Origin: JAWCQZ01 sp038869515 [NCBI: Halobacteria archaeon]
GTDB lineage: Archaea > Halobacteriota > Syntropharchaeia > JACQPP01
DNA length: 13,382 nt
Direction: 5' to 3'
Assembly: GCA_038869515.1 (NCBI GenBank)
Contig: JAWCQZ010000014.1
Span: forward strand, 1 to 13,382
Made by a program: the position numbers and the translations under genes
Notes under the pieces: generated by a model
What the model saw: only the letters and a program-made list of their open reading frames with translations
Database searches by the model: none
What the model was told of the DNA's origin: nothing
Shown: one piece after another, positions 1-5,771 of the stretch
How the letters are laid out: every line of letters starts with the position of its first letter
Numbering within the stretch: the first letter of the stretch is position 1

Positions 1-11
1 GCGGCAGGTCC

Positions 12-50
12 ACCCCCGGGGCCTCCCCCCGCACACGGGGTCCCGGGGGT
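12..50. repeat. GC-rich palindromic hairpin
   Basis: Arms ACCCCCGGG (12-20) and CCCGGGGGT (42-50) are perfect reverse complements, with a further C-run/G-run pairing inside the loop (27-30 with 37-40). It sits just beyond the palindrome at 58-111, so two hairpins stand in tandem downstream of the minus-strand cobO operon. No gene is visible in positions 1-122. A transcript-end or repeat role is inference. Confidence 0.55.
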
Positions 51-57
51 CGGCCCT

Positions 58-111
58 CGCGGAACCCGCCCGAAGCGAGCGCGAAGCGCGAGCGGAGGGC
101 AGGGTTCCGCG
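58..111. repeat. Dispersed palindromic repeat, copy 1
   Basis: Outer arms CGCGGAACCC (58-67) and GGGTTCCGCG (102-111) are perfect reverse complements. The stem continues as GCCC/GGGC after a one-base bulge (A101) and closes with a CGC-GAA-GCG tip. Read on the minus strand, its arms, bulge and CTTCG tip match the palindrome at 8598-8639, so this appears to be one copy of a REP-like dispersed element. It lies downstream of the cobO operon, and an A/T-rich stretch (CTATAATTT) follows it on the plus strand. Confidence 0.65.
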
Positions 112-122
112 CTATAATTTCC

Positions 123-218
123 TTACACAACGAGAATCACCTCCAGCGCAAACTCTTTCGTTCTCTGTTTCAGGTCCTTCGTCCCTTCCGCCTTCATCCT
201 TTCGCCTTCCGCCTTCAT
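123..218 (-). pseudogene. Remnant of a four-helix-bundle (23S rRNA IVP-like) protein, N-terminal 31 codons
   Basis: The ATG at 218-216 overlaps the cobO stop by one base (TAATG), an arrangement typical of translational coupling. The 31-residue product starts with two near-identical direct repeats (MKAEGER, MKAEGTK) and continues KDLKQRTKEFALEVI, then stops. From memory, that segment resembles the N-terminus of small four-helix-bundle proteins related to the 23S rRNA intervening-sequence protein, which normally run to about 110-130 residues. Here the reading frame ends where the palindrome at 58-111 begins, and nothing continuing the family is visible downstream. It is therefore probably a decayed or truncated gene. 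The alternative is a chance small coupled peptide. The family match rests on about 18 residues. Confidence 0.45.
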
Positions 219-775
219 TACCTCTCCACCCCCCACCGCCACCGCACCCCTTGCTCGAATGGGTGCTTCACGCACTTCATTTCGGTGACCAGGTCCGCCG
301 CCTTCTGCAGCGCGGGCCCTGCATGGCGCCCCGTCAGGACGACCTCGGTTCTCGGGGCCTTCTTCCGCAAAAGCGCGACTACCTCCTTCTCCGACAGCAT
401 TCCCTTCCGGACCGCCACGGGCACCTCGTCGAGGACCACCAGGTCGAAGTCGCCGGAGCGCACGGCGTTGGACGCAAACTCCCATCCTTGCCGGACGATG
501 GCCTTTCCATCCTCAAACGGAAAGTCGCGGCCCGTGAATCCTCCCGGGCCGAACTGAACCACGGTCACGTTCTCCAGATGGCGCAATGCCTCCGCTTCTC
601 CGAAGGGGCCCTTGCCCCCCTTGAGAAACTGCACCACCAAGACCCGCAGCCCGTGGCCCGCGGCGCGGAGAGCGAGGCCGAAGGCAGCGGTGGTCTTGCC
701 CTTTCCGTCGCCGGTATACAAATGAACGAGACCCAACCGGTTGCGAATCGAAGCAAGAGGCACCGGCTTGGCCAT
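218..775 (-). CDS. cobO: ATP:cob(I)alamin (corrinoid) adenosyltransferase, CobO/BtuR/CobA type
   Basis: Transfers the 5'-deoxyadenosyl group of ATP to the cobalt of reduced corrinoids in the cytoplasm, making adenosylcobalamin or its precursors. The 185-residue product has the family P-loop TGDGKGKTT at residues 21-29, the VVLDE strand, VVLTGRHA, and the C-terminal ADLVTEMKCVKHPFEQG block that is diagnostic of CobO/BtuR. Length fits the family (about 170-200). I chose ATG 775 because the P-loop then lies at the usual distance from the N-terminus. The frame stays open to 955, but that stretch lies in the hairpin-bearing spacer and looks non-coding. No TATA box or ribosome binding site is visible upstream, so it is probably transcribed with cbtB-cbtA. 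It would adenosylate corrinoids brought in by the Btu-like transporter across the control region. Confidence 0.93.
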   Translation of the reverse strand: MAKPVPLASIRNRLGLVHLYTGDGKGKTTAAFGLALRAAGHGLRVLVVQFLKGGKGPFGEAEALRHLENVTVVQFGPGGFTGRDFPFEDGKAIVRQGWEFASNAVRSGDFDLVVLDEVPVAVRKGMLSEKEVVALLRKKAPRTEVVLTGRHAGPALQKAADLVTEMKCVKHPFEQGVRWRWGVER

Positions 776-816
776 CACAGGATGGGGGAGGGGGGTGGGC
801 CTGTGGGACGGGGCGA

Positions 817-866
817 GGCTCGCGACGCAACCCCGTTCACGTTTCGGAACGCGAGCGTCGCGAGCC
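817..866. repeat. Perfect 12-bp inverted repeat (hairpin) in cbtA-cobO spacer
   Basis: Arms GGCTCGCGACGC (817-828) and GCGTCGCGAGCC (855-866) are exact reverse complements. An inner GTTC/GAAC pair (835-838 with 847-850) extends the fold. It sits in the 189-nt spacer between cbtA and cobO, 42 nt before the cobO start on the minus strand. It could be an mRNA processing, attenuation or terminator structure, or a repeat. The sequence does not decide. Confidence 0.6.
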
Positions 867-868
867 GA

Positions 869-902
869 GAGAGGGGGCCGTCGTGTCGCGAGGCCCCCTC
901 TC
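869..902. repeat. Second perfect 11-bp hairpin in cbtA-cobO spacer
   Basis: Arms GAGAGGGGGCC (869-879) and GGCCCCCTCTC (892-902) are exact reverse complements around a 12-nt loop. It lies two bases from the hairpin at 817-866, making a tandem hairpin pair within the presumed cbtB-cbtA-cobO transcript. No T-run follows it on either strand, so it does not look like a classical terminator. Confidence 0.6.
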
Positions 903-964
903 CCCGGCGACAGTGAGCCGAGGCGGCGGACGGAGGAGAGGGCGGGCCCCTTCATCGTCCCACC

Positions 965-1711
965 TTACGCGGGAGCGCGAGGTGAAAATCGCTTCCAGAA
1001 GAGGCCGAAGAAGAGGCCGATAGAGAGCCAGAGGACCGCCAGTCCGAGGACCGAGAAGGCGCGGAAGGAGGCGATCAAATCGGGTGGGGCCGTCACCGGG
1101 TCCGGGTTGGGGGGGATGAGGATGAAACCTGCTCCAGCGACAGCGGCGAATGTGAGCGCCCCCAGGAGCGTGCTCCGGCGCATCCCGAGACGGGTCCGGA
1201 ACCGGGCCCAGAGGAAGAACGCAAGAGCCGCAGCCAGAATGGCTGTGAGTTGGAATGCGATGAAAATCGCGGTGCGGAAGTGGATGGTTTCGGGATTGCC
1301 CACTGCCGGAGGGTTGCCAGGGTACTTGGCGAACGGCAGGAGAAAGGCGACCCCGAGGACGAGAGATGAGAGGAGAAGGCTGGAGGAAACGGCCCCCCAC
1401 CGGGCGAAACGCTCCCGGAAGAGGCTGCAGACCAGGCCGAAAACCATGGAGTATGAGATGCCGAGCATCACCGCAGCGGGGAAAAGGCCCGCTTTCTGCT
1501 GGTCCCGGGTGTAGGGAAGAGGCTCCCCGGCTTCGCCGGCAGCCGCTGCGGCCGCTTCCTCGATCGCGATGGCCTGGTCGATGGCCCGCTCGGTCACCGC
1601 AAAATGAAACGAGGCGGTGACCAATCCGGCCAGCACCCCCGCCGCCAGGGCGGTTTTGAAGATGGGGAGGAGGCGGGCTGGATCGGAGAGCCGCGAGAGG
1701 ACTGAATCCAT
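965..1711 (-). CDS. cbtA: Predicted cobalt transporter subunit CbtA
   Basis: Integral membrane subunit of the CbtAB cobalt uptake system, a family predicted from its association with B12 genes. The 248-residue product begins with a helix (FKTALAAGVLAGLVTASFHF) followed by the ERAIDQAIAIEEA block typical of CbtA, then several further hydrophobic segments (about 95-120, 125-145, 165-190, 200-217, 225-242). Single histidines in SFHF and ETIHF lie near membrane segments and are candidate metal contacts. The start ATG is 17 bases downstream of the cbtB stop, so the two are co-transcribed. The Ala-rich insert AAAAAAGEAGEPL at residues 53-65 is a local low-complexity feature. The pairing with cbtB, whose C-terminus is unmistakable, makes the call strong. 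Substrate specificity for cobalt is inferred from family and context. Confidence 0.85.
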   Translation of the reverse strand: MDSVLSRLSDPARLLPIFKTALAAGVLAGLVTASFHFAVTERAIDQAIAIEEAAAAAAGEAGEPLPYTRDQQKAGLFPAAVMLGISYSMVFGLVCSLFRERFARWGAVSSSLLLSSLVLGVAFLLPFAKYPGNPPAVGNPETIHFRTAIFIAFQLTAILAAALAFFLWARFRTRLGMRRSTLLGALTFAAVAGAGFILIPPNPDPVTAPPDLIASFRAFSVLGLAVLWLSIGLFFGLFWKRFSPRAPA

Positions 1712-1727
1712 GGCGACGGGGCGGCCC

Positions 1728-1946
1728 TCAGTGGCACATGAAGCCGGCAGCGTGCCTCATGTCGTGGGTGAGTTCGTGGAGCCGGTTCACGCCCGACTCC
1801 ATCCCGAAACCGGCCTCAAGGATGTGGCCCTGGTCGTATCCGACGATGAAAATGAGGAGGAGGGGGACGAGCAAATAGAGAGAAAGCCAGAGAACGTTGC
1901 CCCGGCGGACCTCTTCGCGGACGACAGTTTCCAAAGGGGGTTCCAT
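1728..1946 (-). CDS. cbtB: CbtB-type small cobalt transporter subunit
   Basis: A 72-residue membrane protein with a single hydrophobic helix (about 19-38, LWLSLYLLVPLLLIFIVGYD) and a histidine-rich C-terminus, LHELTHDMRHAAGFMCH. This matches the HE-x2-HD-x-RH...CH tail that defines CbtB (usually about 60 residues) and is thought to bind the metal. It is the first gene of the minus-strand unit cbtB-cbtA-cobO. A TTTAAA box is centred about 29 nt before the ATG and no ribosome binding site is visible, so the message is probably leaderless or nearly so. The charged N-terminus (about 18 residues) should face the cytoplasm by the positive-inside tendency, which is inference. Confidence 0.85.
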   Translation of the reverse strand: MEPPLETVVREEVRRGNVLWLSLYLLVPLLLIFIVGYDQGHILEAGFGMESGVNRLHELTHDMRHAAGFMCH

Positions 1947-1971
1947 GGGGAGGGGAATCCCAGGGAGCGAG

Positions 1972-1979
1972 TTTTAAAG
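1972..1979 (-). promoter_or_regulatory. TATA box of the cbtB-cbtA-cobO operon
   Basis: Reads ACTTTAAAAC on the minus strand. The TTTAAA core is centred at 1975.5, about 29 nt from the cbtB ATG, which predicts a start of transcription within a few bases of the start codon. It is divergent from the TATA box at 2041-2046. Confidence 0.6.
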
Positions 1980-2001
1980 TTGCGGCTTAATTTCCTGGCT
2001 A

Positions 2002-2017
2002 TTAGTCTAATGACTAA
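2002..2017. promoter_or_regulatory. Candidate operator: perfect 6-4-6 palindrome between divergent promoters
   Basis: TTAGTC-TAAT-GACTAA is an exact inverted repeat in an A/T-rich island of a GC-rich region. Its centre (2009.5) lies about 34 nt from each divergent TATA centre (1975.5 and 2043.5), so one dimeric regulator bound here could act on both promoters. The adjacent winged-HTH gene at 2071 is the natural candidate to bind it. Binding is inference. Confidence 0.6.
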
Positions 2018-2039
2018 CGAATCAGAGTCTGCGAGGAAA

Positions 2040-2047
2040 CTTTTAAC
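2040..2047 (+). promoter_or_regulatory. TATA box (with purine-rich BRE) of the regulator gene
   Basis: CTTTTAAC, with its core centred at 2043.5, is preceded by GAGGAAA, a plausible B-recognition element. It is about 27 nt before the GTG at 2071, which fits a leaderless transcript and supports that start codon. Confidence 0.55.
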
Positions 2048-2070
2048 TCCATGACAGCTTTCGACTCTTT

Positions 2071-2622
2071 GTGCCGACCGCCGAGGTGAGTCCGTCCACA
2101 CGCCTCTTCCGGGCCCTGGGAAGCCCGACCCGGCGGGAACTCCTCCGCATCCTCCTCCGCAAGGAGGCCCACATCTCGGGCCTCGCCAGGGAACTGCGGC
2201 TCTCGGTGCCGGTGGTGGCGAAGCACTGCCGCATCCTGGAGGACCTGGGCCTCCTGGAGCGGAGGAAGTTCGGCTCCACCCACGTCCTCCGGGCCAAGTT
2301 CAACTCGATTTACGAGAACTTCGACGGTTTCTCCGAGACTGTCAGGGTCTCCGTGCCCCGCGGCGCCTCCCTGCTCGAAGCGCTGAAGCAGGCGGGGGCC
2401 GACGTGACCCGGCGGGGGGACGGGGAGTATGTGGTCTCCATTGACGGCGACCCGGGGCTCTACCTCTACGAAGTGGACGGCCAGCAGCCGCAGGTGACCG
2501 TGGACAAGTTCGTCCCGGAGAAGGATGTTGCTGTCGTCCTCAAGAAATTGGTTACCGTAACAAGGAAAGAAATCAAAGTGGAAGTTCGAGACGCAAACGG
2601 AAGCGAGAACTCGGGCAAGTGA
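2071..2622 (+). CDS. Winged-HTH (ArsR-like) regulator with C-terminal transcobalamin-like (DUF4430-type) domain
   Basis: Predicted transcriptional regulator of 183 residues. Residues 8-75 form an ArsR-like winged helix (RALGSPTRRELLRILL, then ISGLARELRLSVPVVAKHCRILEDLGLLERR). It lacks the ArsR cysteine metal site; its only cysteine is C53. Residues 91-160 look like the beta-grasp domain at the C-terminus of transcobalamin and intrinsic factor: a strand, then GASLLEALKQAGADV, then YVVSIDG (120-126), then YLYEVDGQQP (131-140), then a strand ending KDVAVVLKKL. In the vertebrate proteins that domain contacts cobalamin. Placed between cobalt and B12 uptake genes, this suggests direct cobalamin sensing (inference). 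GTG 2071 is favoured by TATA spacing; an in-frame GTG at 2086 is the alternative. The HTH call is firm and the ligand domain is by pattern only. Confidence 0.75.
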   Translation: MPTAEVSPSTRLFRALGSPTRRELLRILLRKEAHISGLARELRLSVPVVAKHCRILEDLGLLERRKFGSTHVLRAKFNSIYENFDGFSETVRVSVPRGASLLEALKQAGADVTRRGDGEYVVSIDGDPGLYLYEVDGQQPQVTVDKFVPEKDVAVVLKKLVTVTRKEIKVEVRDANGSENSGK

Positions 2623-2689
2623 GCAGTAACGATTCTTGCCTTTCTGGATAAAACCCGGTGGGGTAAGGGCCATAAACTGAAACCCACAC

Positions 2690-2696
2690 TTTATAG
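2690..2696 (+). promoter_or_regulatory. TATA box of the ChuX-like/btuFCD operon
   Basis: TTTATAG, preceded by GAAACCCACAC, is centred about 30 nt before the ATG at 2723. It lies in an A/T-rich part of the 100-nt spacer after the regulator gene, so the transport operon has its own promoter. I saw no copy of the TTAGTC/GACTAA palindrome here. Confidence 0.5.
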
Positions 2697-2722
2697 CAAA
2701 AAGGAACCGGGGAGAGCCGTCC

Positions 2723-3103
2723 ATGAAGCCGGAAGAGGTCCTCCACGAACTGACGAGTCGAGGCGGTTTTTTCGTCACTGTCAACAACGGAAACGCGGTC
2801 TGCGAGGCCAGGCTGGAGCCCGGGGCCCCCCTCCGGTTCCGGGATGGCTGGGCCACGTTGAACGATGAGAAGCGCCCCTGGCACATCCACGCCAAACTGG
2901 AAGCCGTCCGGGAGGTCCGGTTCGCCATCGAGACCCACGATGAAAAGAGCGGCAGGAAGAGCTACTCGGTCCAGTTCCTCGGGGAGGGGGGCGGCAAAGT
3001 GTTTGCGGCCTACTTCGCCGACATGTACGACGGCGATGGAAAACTGAAAGAAGAGCGGTTGCAAGAGTTTCAGAATCTGCGCGACCGATACGGCAGGAGG
3101 TGA
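2723..3103 (+). CDS. ChuX/HutX/HemS-like small cytoplasmic protein
   Basis: A 126-residue soluble protein with no signal peptide or membrane segment. Its pattern follows the HemS/ChuX heme-utilization fold: FFVTVNNGNAVCEA (like the family's VTTLVH...VILEF), GWATLNDEKRPWHIHAKLEAVREVRFAIE (like YFNLRG...GHI...IALIE), YSVQFLGEGGGKVFAAYF (like ASILFFNKEG...KIFL), then a charged amphipathic C-terminal helix. Family members bind or degrade heme and are often next to heme ABC transporters. Here the neighbours are corrinoid genes, so it may handle an imported tetrapyrrole such as cobalamin, or the transporter may carry heme. It is first in the operon, and its stop overlaps the purine tract that serves as ribosome binding site of the next gene. 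The resemblance is by eye and moderate. Confidence 0.6.
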   Translation: MKPEEVLHELTSRGGFFVTVNNGNAVCEARLEPGAPLRFRDGWATLNDEKRPWHIHAKLEAVREVRFAIETHDEKSGRKSYSVQFLGEGGGKVFAAYFADMYDGDGKLKEERLQEFQNLRDRYGRR

Positions 3104-3105
3104 CC

Positions 3106-4611
3106 GTGCGCCTCTCGGCCATCCTTCTCGTATTGCCGACGCTCTTCCTCGCCGGTTGCACCGGCAGCGCCCCCGAAGCGAAGCCTGCCGCCTCCCCTCC
3201 ACCGGTCTACGATTCCGCCTATGGGGGCCTCAAGGTGGTCTTGGACCCACCGGGCCTTTCCGCCCCAATTTTCCTCGACGGCCAGGAGGTAGGGCGCGGT
3301 GCCTATTCTACGAACACGATGAATCCGGGGGCTTACGTCGTCTCTTTCGGGGAGGTTCAGGGCTACCGCAAGCCGGAAGCCGTGGTTGTCAAGGTGGAGT
3401 CCGACAGGGTGACTGCCACTGTCGGGCGCTTCGAATTCGCTTCCGTGGTCGCTCTCTCCTCTACCCCGACTCCGGCCCCCAATTCCACTCCCACACCCAG
3501 CCCTACTCCCAACGCAACCCCGTCACCGACTGCAACCCCTTCCCCCAGTCCAGCTTCAACGCCCAGCCCATCGGCCATCCCCACGCCCACCCCCGCCCCC
3601 TTCAACCGCACGCTCTCCATCCAATACGCGAAACTGTTCAACGTCACCTACGGCTCCGGCATCAAGGTCCTCCGGGACGGGGCCAACCGGACCCTGACGC
3701 TGATTCCGCGGGACGGCCCGGAAACGGTCCGTGGCACCAGCGTGGTCCGCGTTCCAGTCCAGCGCATGGTCCTCTTCTCCTCAACCCATGCCGCCATGCT
3801 CGACCGGCTCGGGAGCTCCGCGCCCGTGGTGGGAGTCACTTGGGGTGGCCAGTTCGAATGGTTCATCCCCTCCATCAAGAACGGGTTGGCTTCCGGAGCC
3901 ATCAAGGACCTCGGGCCTGGTAGCACCCCGAACTATGAACTCCTGGCCTCCCTGAACCCCGACCTCGTGGTCCTCGTCGGGGGGGTGAGCTCTTTCGGGA
4001 CCCATGCTCAGAAACTGGAGGAGCTGGGAATCCCCTACGCGGTCAACTCGGAGTGGCTGGAGGGGCACCCCCTGGCCCGGGGCGAGTGGATGAAGTTCTT
4101 CGCGGCCTTCACCAACGAGGAGGCCAAGGCGGAACGGGTCTTCAACGAGGTCCGCGACCGGGTTCTGAATGTGGTCCTGAAGGTGGCGGGAGCCCAGCCC
4201 CGGGATGTCTTATGGGCCCTCATGAGCGGGGGCATCGTCTATGTGCCGGCGGCGGAAAATTACGCAGCGAAAGCGGTCTCTCTGGCCGGCGGACGGTACG
4301 TTTTCTCCGACGTGCACGGCACGGGCTCGGCCCAAGTGAGCGCGGAGGAAATCGTGAACCGAAGTGGCAACGTGGGTGTCTGGGTCTACTCCAGCACCCT
4401 CGTGAACACCACCCGCGACGTGGTCAACACCAGCGTCCTCTTCGCCAACGTGTCGGCCCTGCAGCAGTGCAACGTCTATGCGTTCCAACCCTGGTACTGG
4501 CAGAGCCTCGACCGGGTGGACGAGTTCATGCAGGATGTGGGGGCCATCATTCACCCCGCGCGCTTCCCGGGCCACTCCCTGCTCCAGTTCAAGAGATTGC
4601 CCTGCCCCTGA
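3106..4611 (+). CDS. btuF: Corrinoid/siderophore-type ABC transporter substrate-binding lipoprotein with N-terminal PEGA domain (BtuF-like)
   Basis: Surface-anchored receptor that captures the substrate and delivers it to the permease. The order in the 501 residues is: a signal peptide ending in lipobox LAGC (C18); a PEGA-like domain at about 40-111 (GGLKVVLDPPG..IFLDGQEVG..MNPGAYVVSFGEVQGY); a Ser/Thr/Pro linker at about 119-165; then a class III (helical-backbone) binding domain from about 168, with RMVLFSSTHAAMLDRLG, VVGVTWGG, NYELLASLNPDLVVL and KLEELGIP. I chose GTG 3106 because AGGAGG at 3095-3100 is then correctly spaced. GTG 3100 would overlap that site. Several NxT/S sequons suggest an exposed, possibly glycosylated protein. 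B12 as substrate is inferred from cobO and cbtAB; heme or a siderophore remains possible. Confidence 0.85.
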   Translation: MRLSAILLVLPTLFLAGCTGSAPEAKPAASPPPVYDSAYGGLKVVLDPPGLSAPIFLDGQEVGRGAYSTNTMNPGAYVVSFGEVQGYRKPEAVVVKVESDRVTATVGRFEFASVVALSSTPTPAPNSTPTPSPTPNATPSPTATPSPSPASTPSPSAIPTPTPAPFNRTLSIQYAKLFNVTYGSGIKVLRDGANRTLTLIPRDGPETVRGTSVVRVPVQRMVLFSSTHAAMLDRLGSSAPVVGVTWGGQFEWFIPSIKNGLASGAIKDLGPGSTPNYELLASLNPDLVVLVGGVSSFGTHAQKLEELGIPYAVNSEWLEGHPLARGEWMKFFAAFTNEEAKAERVFNEVRDRVLNVVLKVAGAQPRDVLWALMSGGIVYVPAAENYAAKAVSLAGGRYVFSDVHGTGSAQVSAEEIVNRSGNVGVWVYSSTLVNTTRDVVNTSVLFANVSALQQCNVYAFQPWYWQSLDRVDEFMQDVGAIIHPARFPGHSLLQFKRLPCP

Positions 4612-4616
4612 CGGCC

Positions 4617-5771
4617 GTGGCCCACAACCATCTCCCCCACTCCGGCCATCCCCTGCTCAAGGGACTCGATGACCCGGCGCCCGCATCCACGAACCTGCCA
4701 AAAGACCGGGACCGGGCCACGGACTCCCGCGCCCCCGGGCTGCCGGCATCCACCTCCCGGCGAGCCGTTCTCGCTCTTCTGTGCCTCGGATTTCTCGTTC
4801 CCATCGCCGCCTGGCTCAGCCTGGCCCTGGGCGCGGTCTCCCTTCCGGGCGGCGAGGTTGCGGAATGCGTCCTGGGAAAATGTCCATCGCCCACCCTGGA
4901 GACCATCCTCTGGAAAATCCGGATTCCGAGGACCCTCGCCGTTCTCCTGGGGGGCGCGGCCCTCGCCGTCTCGGGCGTGCTCCTCCAGGCCCTCTTCCGC
5001 AACCCCCTCGCCGGGCCTGGCGTCCTCGGAATCTCGGGGGGAGCCTCGCTGACGGTGGCCCTCTTCGTCCTGGGAGGGGTCTCGCTGGGCCTACCGGCCC
5101 GGGAGCAGACATGGGGTTTGGTTGCGGTGGCCTTCGCGGGAGCCATGCTGGTGACCGGGTTCCTCCTGGCGCTGAGCCAGATTGTGCGCTCCATCACCGG
5201 TCTCCTGATTGTGGGGCTGATGCTGGGCTTCCTCCTCTCGTCGGTGACCGGCATCCTGGGAGTCCTGGCCGACGCCGCGCGACTCCAGGTCTTCTATGTC
5301 TGGACAATGGGGTCCTTCGCGCCGGTGGTCTGGAGCCAGGTCCACATCCTGGCGGTCGTGGTTCCCGCCGCGGTGGCGGCCGCCCTGCTGACCTCCAAGG
5401 CCCTGGACGCGCTCCTCATGGGGGAGGAGTACGCCCAGACCATGGGAATCCACTACCGCCGCAGCCGGTGGACGGTCATCGGCCTCTCCAGCCTGTTGGC
5501 GGCGACCGTGGTGGCCTTCGCGGGCCCCGTGGCCTTCGTGGGCACGGTCTCCCCGATCCTGGCGCGGCTCGTCATCCGGTCGGGCGTACACAGGATAGCC
5601 GTCGTCGCCTCGGCCCTCGTGGGCGCGCTGTTGACCCTCGCGGCCGATGTGGTTGCCCGGGTGGCCTTGCGGCCCGTCGAGCTTCCCACGGGCTCCATCA
5701 CCGCCATCATCGGGGTCCCGGTGGTCCTGGCCATCCTCATCGGCCGGAGCGGGAGGGGGCCGTGGACCTAG
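4617..5771 (+). CDS. btuC: BtuC/FecCD-family ABC transporter permease
   Basis: Membrane channel of the importer. The 384-residue protein has the FecCD signature RIPRTLAVLLGGAALAVSGVLLQALFRNPLAGPGVLG (in two parts, residues 103-138), about ten hydrophobic segments, and the C-terminal FAGPVAFVGTVSPILAR...GVHR and LPTGSITAIIGVPVVLAIL blocks that contact the ATPase and close the family. GTG 4617 lies five bases after the btuF stop. It has no clear ribosome binding site and may be translationally coupled. Between it and the first helix is a hydrophilic stretch of about 48 residues, longer than usual, that begins AHNHLPHSGH. Nearly all its codons end in G or C like the rest of the gene, so it looks truly coding. 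The 3' end overlaps the next gene by 10 bases. Confidence 0.9.
   Translation: MAHNHLPHSGHPLLKGLDDPAPASTNLPKDRDRATDSRAPGLPASTSRRAVLALLCLGFLVPIAAWLSLALGAVSLPGGEVAECVLGKCPSPTLETILWKIRIPRTLAVLLGGAALAVSGVLLQALFRNPLAGPGVLGISGGASLTVALFVLGGVSLGLPAREQTWGLVAVAFAGAMLVTGFLLALSQIVRSITGLLIVGLMLGFLLSSVTGILGVLADAARLQVFYVWTMGSFAPVVWSQVHILAVVVPAAVAAALLTSKALDALLMGEEYAQTMGIHYRRSRWTVIGLSSLLAATVVAFAGPVAFVGTVSPILARLVIRSGVHRIAVVASALVGALLTLAADVVARVALRPVELPTGSITAIIGVPVVLAILIGRSGRGPWT

Noticed and set aside
776-955. Extension of CobO by 60 residues from an upstream ATG (955)
   Set aside because: The added sequence is low-complexity, lies over two perfect hairpins, and would push the P-loop to an abnormal distance from the N-terminus.
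776-964. Cobalamin riboswitch upstream of cobO
   Set aside because: The minus strand has CTCACTG, loosely like part of a B12 box, and two hairpins, but no convincing B12-box core or multi-helix layout. Cobalamin riboswitches are also essentially bacterial. The cbtB promoter leaves only about 0-3 nt of leader.
3100-3105. btuF start at GTG 3100
   Set aside because: It overlaps the AGGAGG site itself. GTG 3106 has proper spacing and gives a compact lipoprotein signal peptide.
3470-3602. Tandem repeat array or CRISPR-like repeats
   Set aside because: The periodic ACTCCC/CCCAGC pattern is simply the coding sequence for the Thr/Pro/Ser linker of the binding protein; units are irregular and there are no spacers.
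4053-4616. Longer permease frame starting inside btuF
   Set aside because: It is the out-of-frame shadow of the strongly supported btuF. The permease similarity only begins after GTG 4617.
4781-5761. Long plus-strand open frame joined to the ATPase
   Set aside because: It is an out-of-frame reading of btuC made of Gly/Arg/Pro-rich sequence. The ATPase starts at GTG 5762 behind a ribosome binding site.
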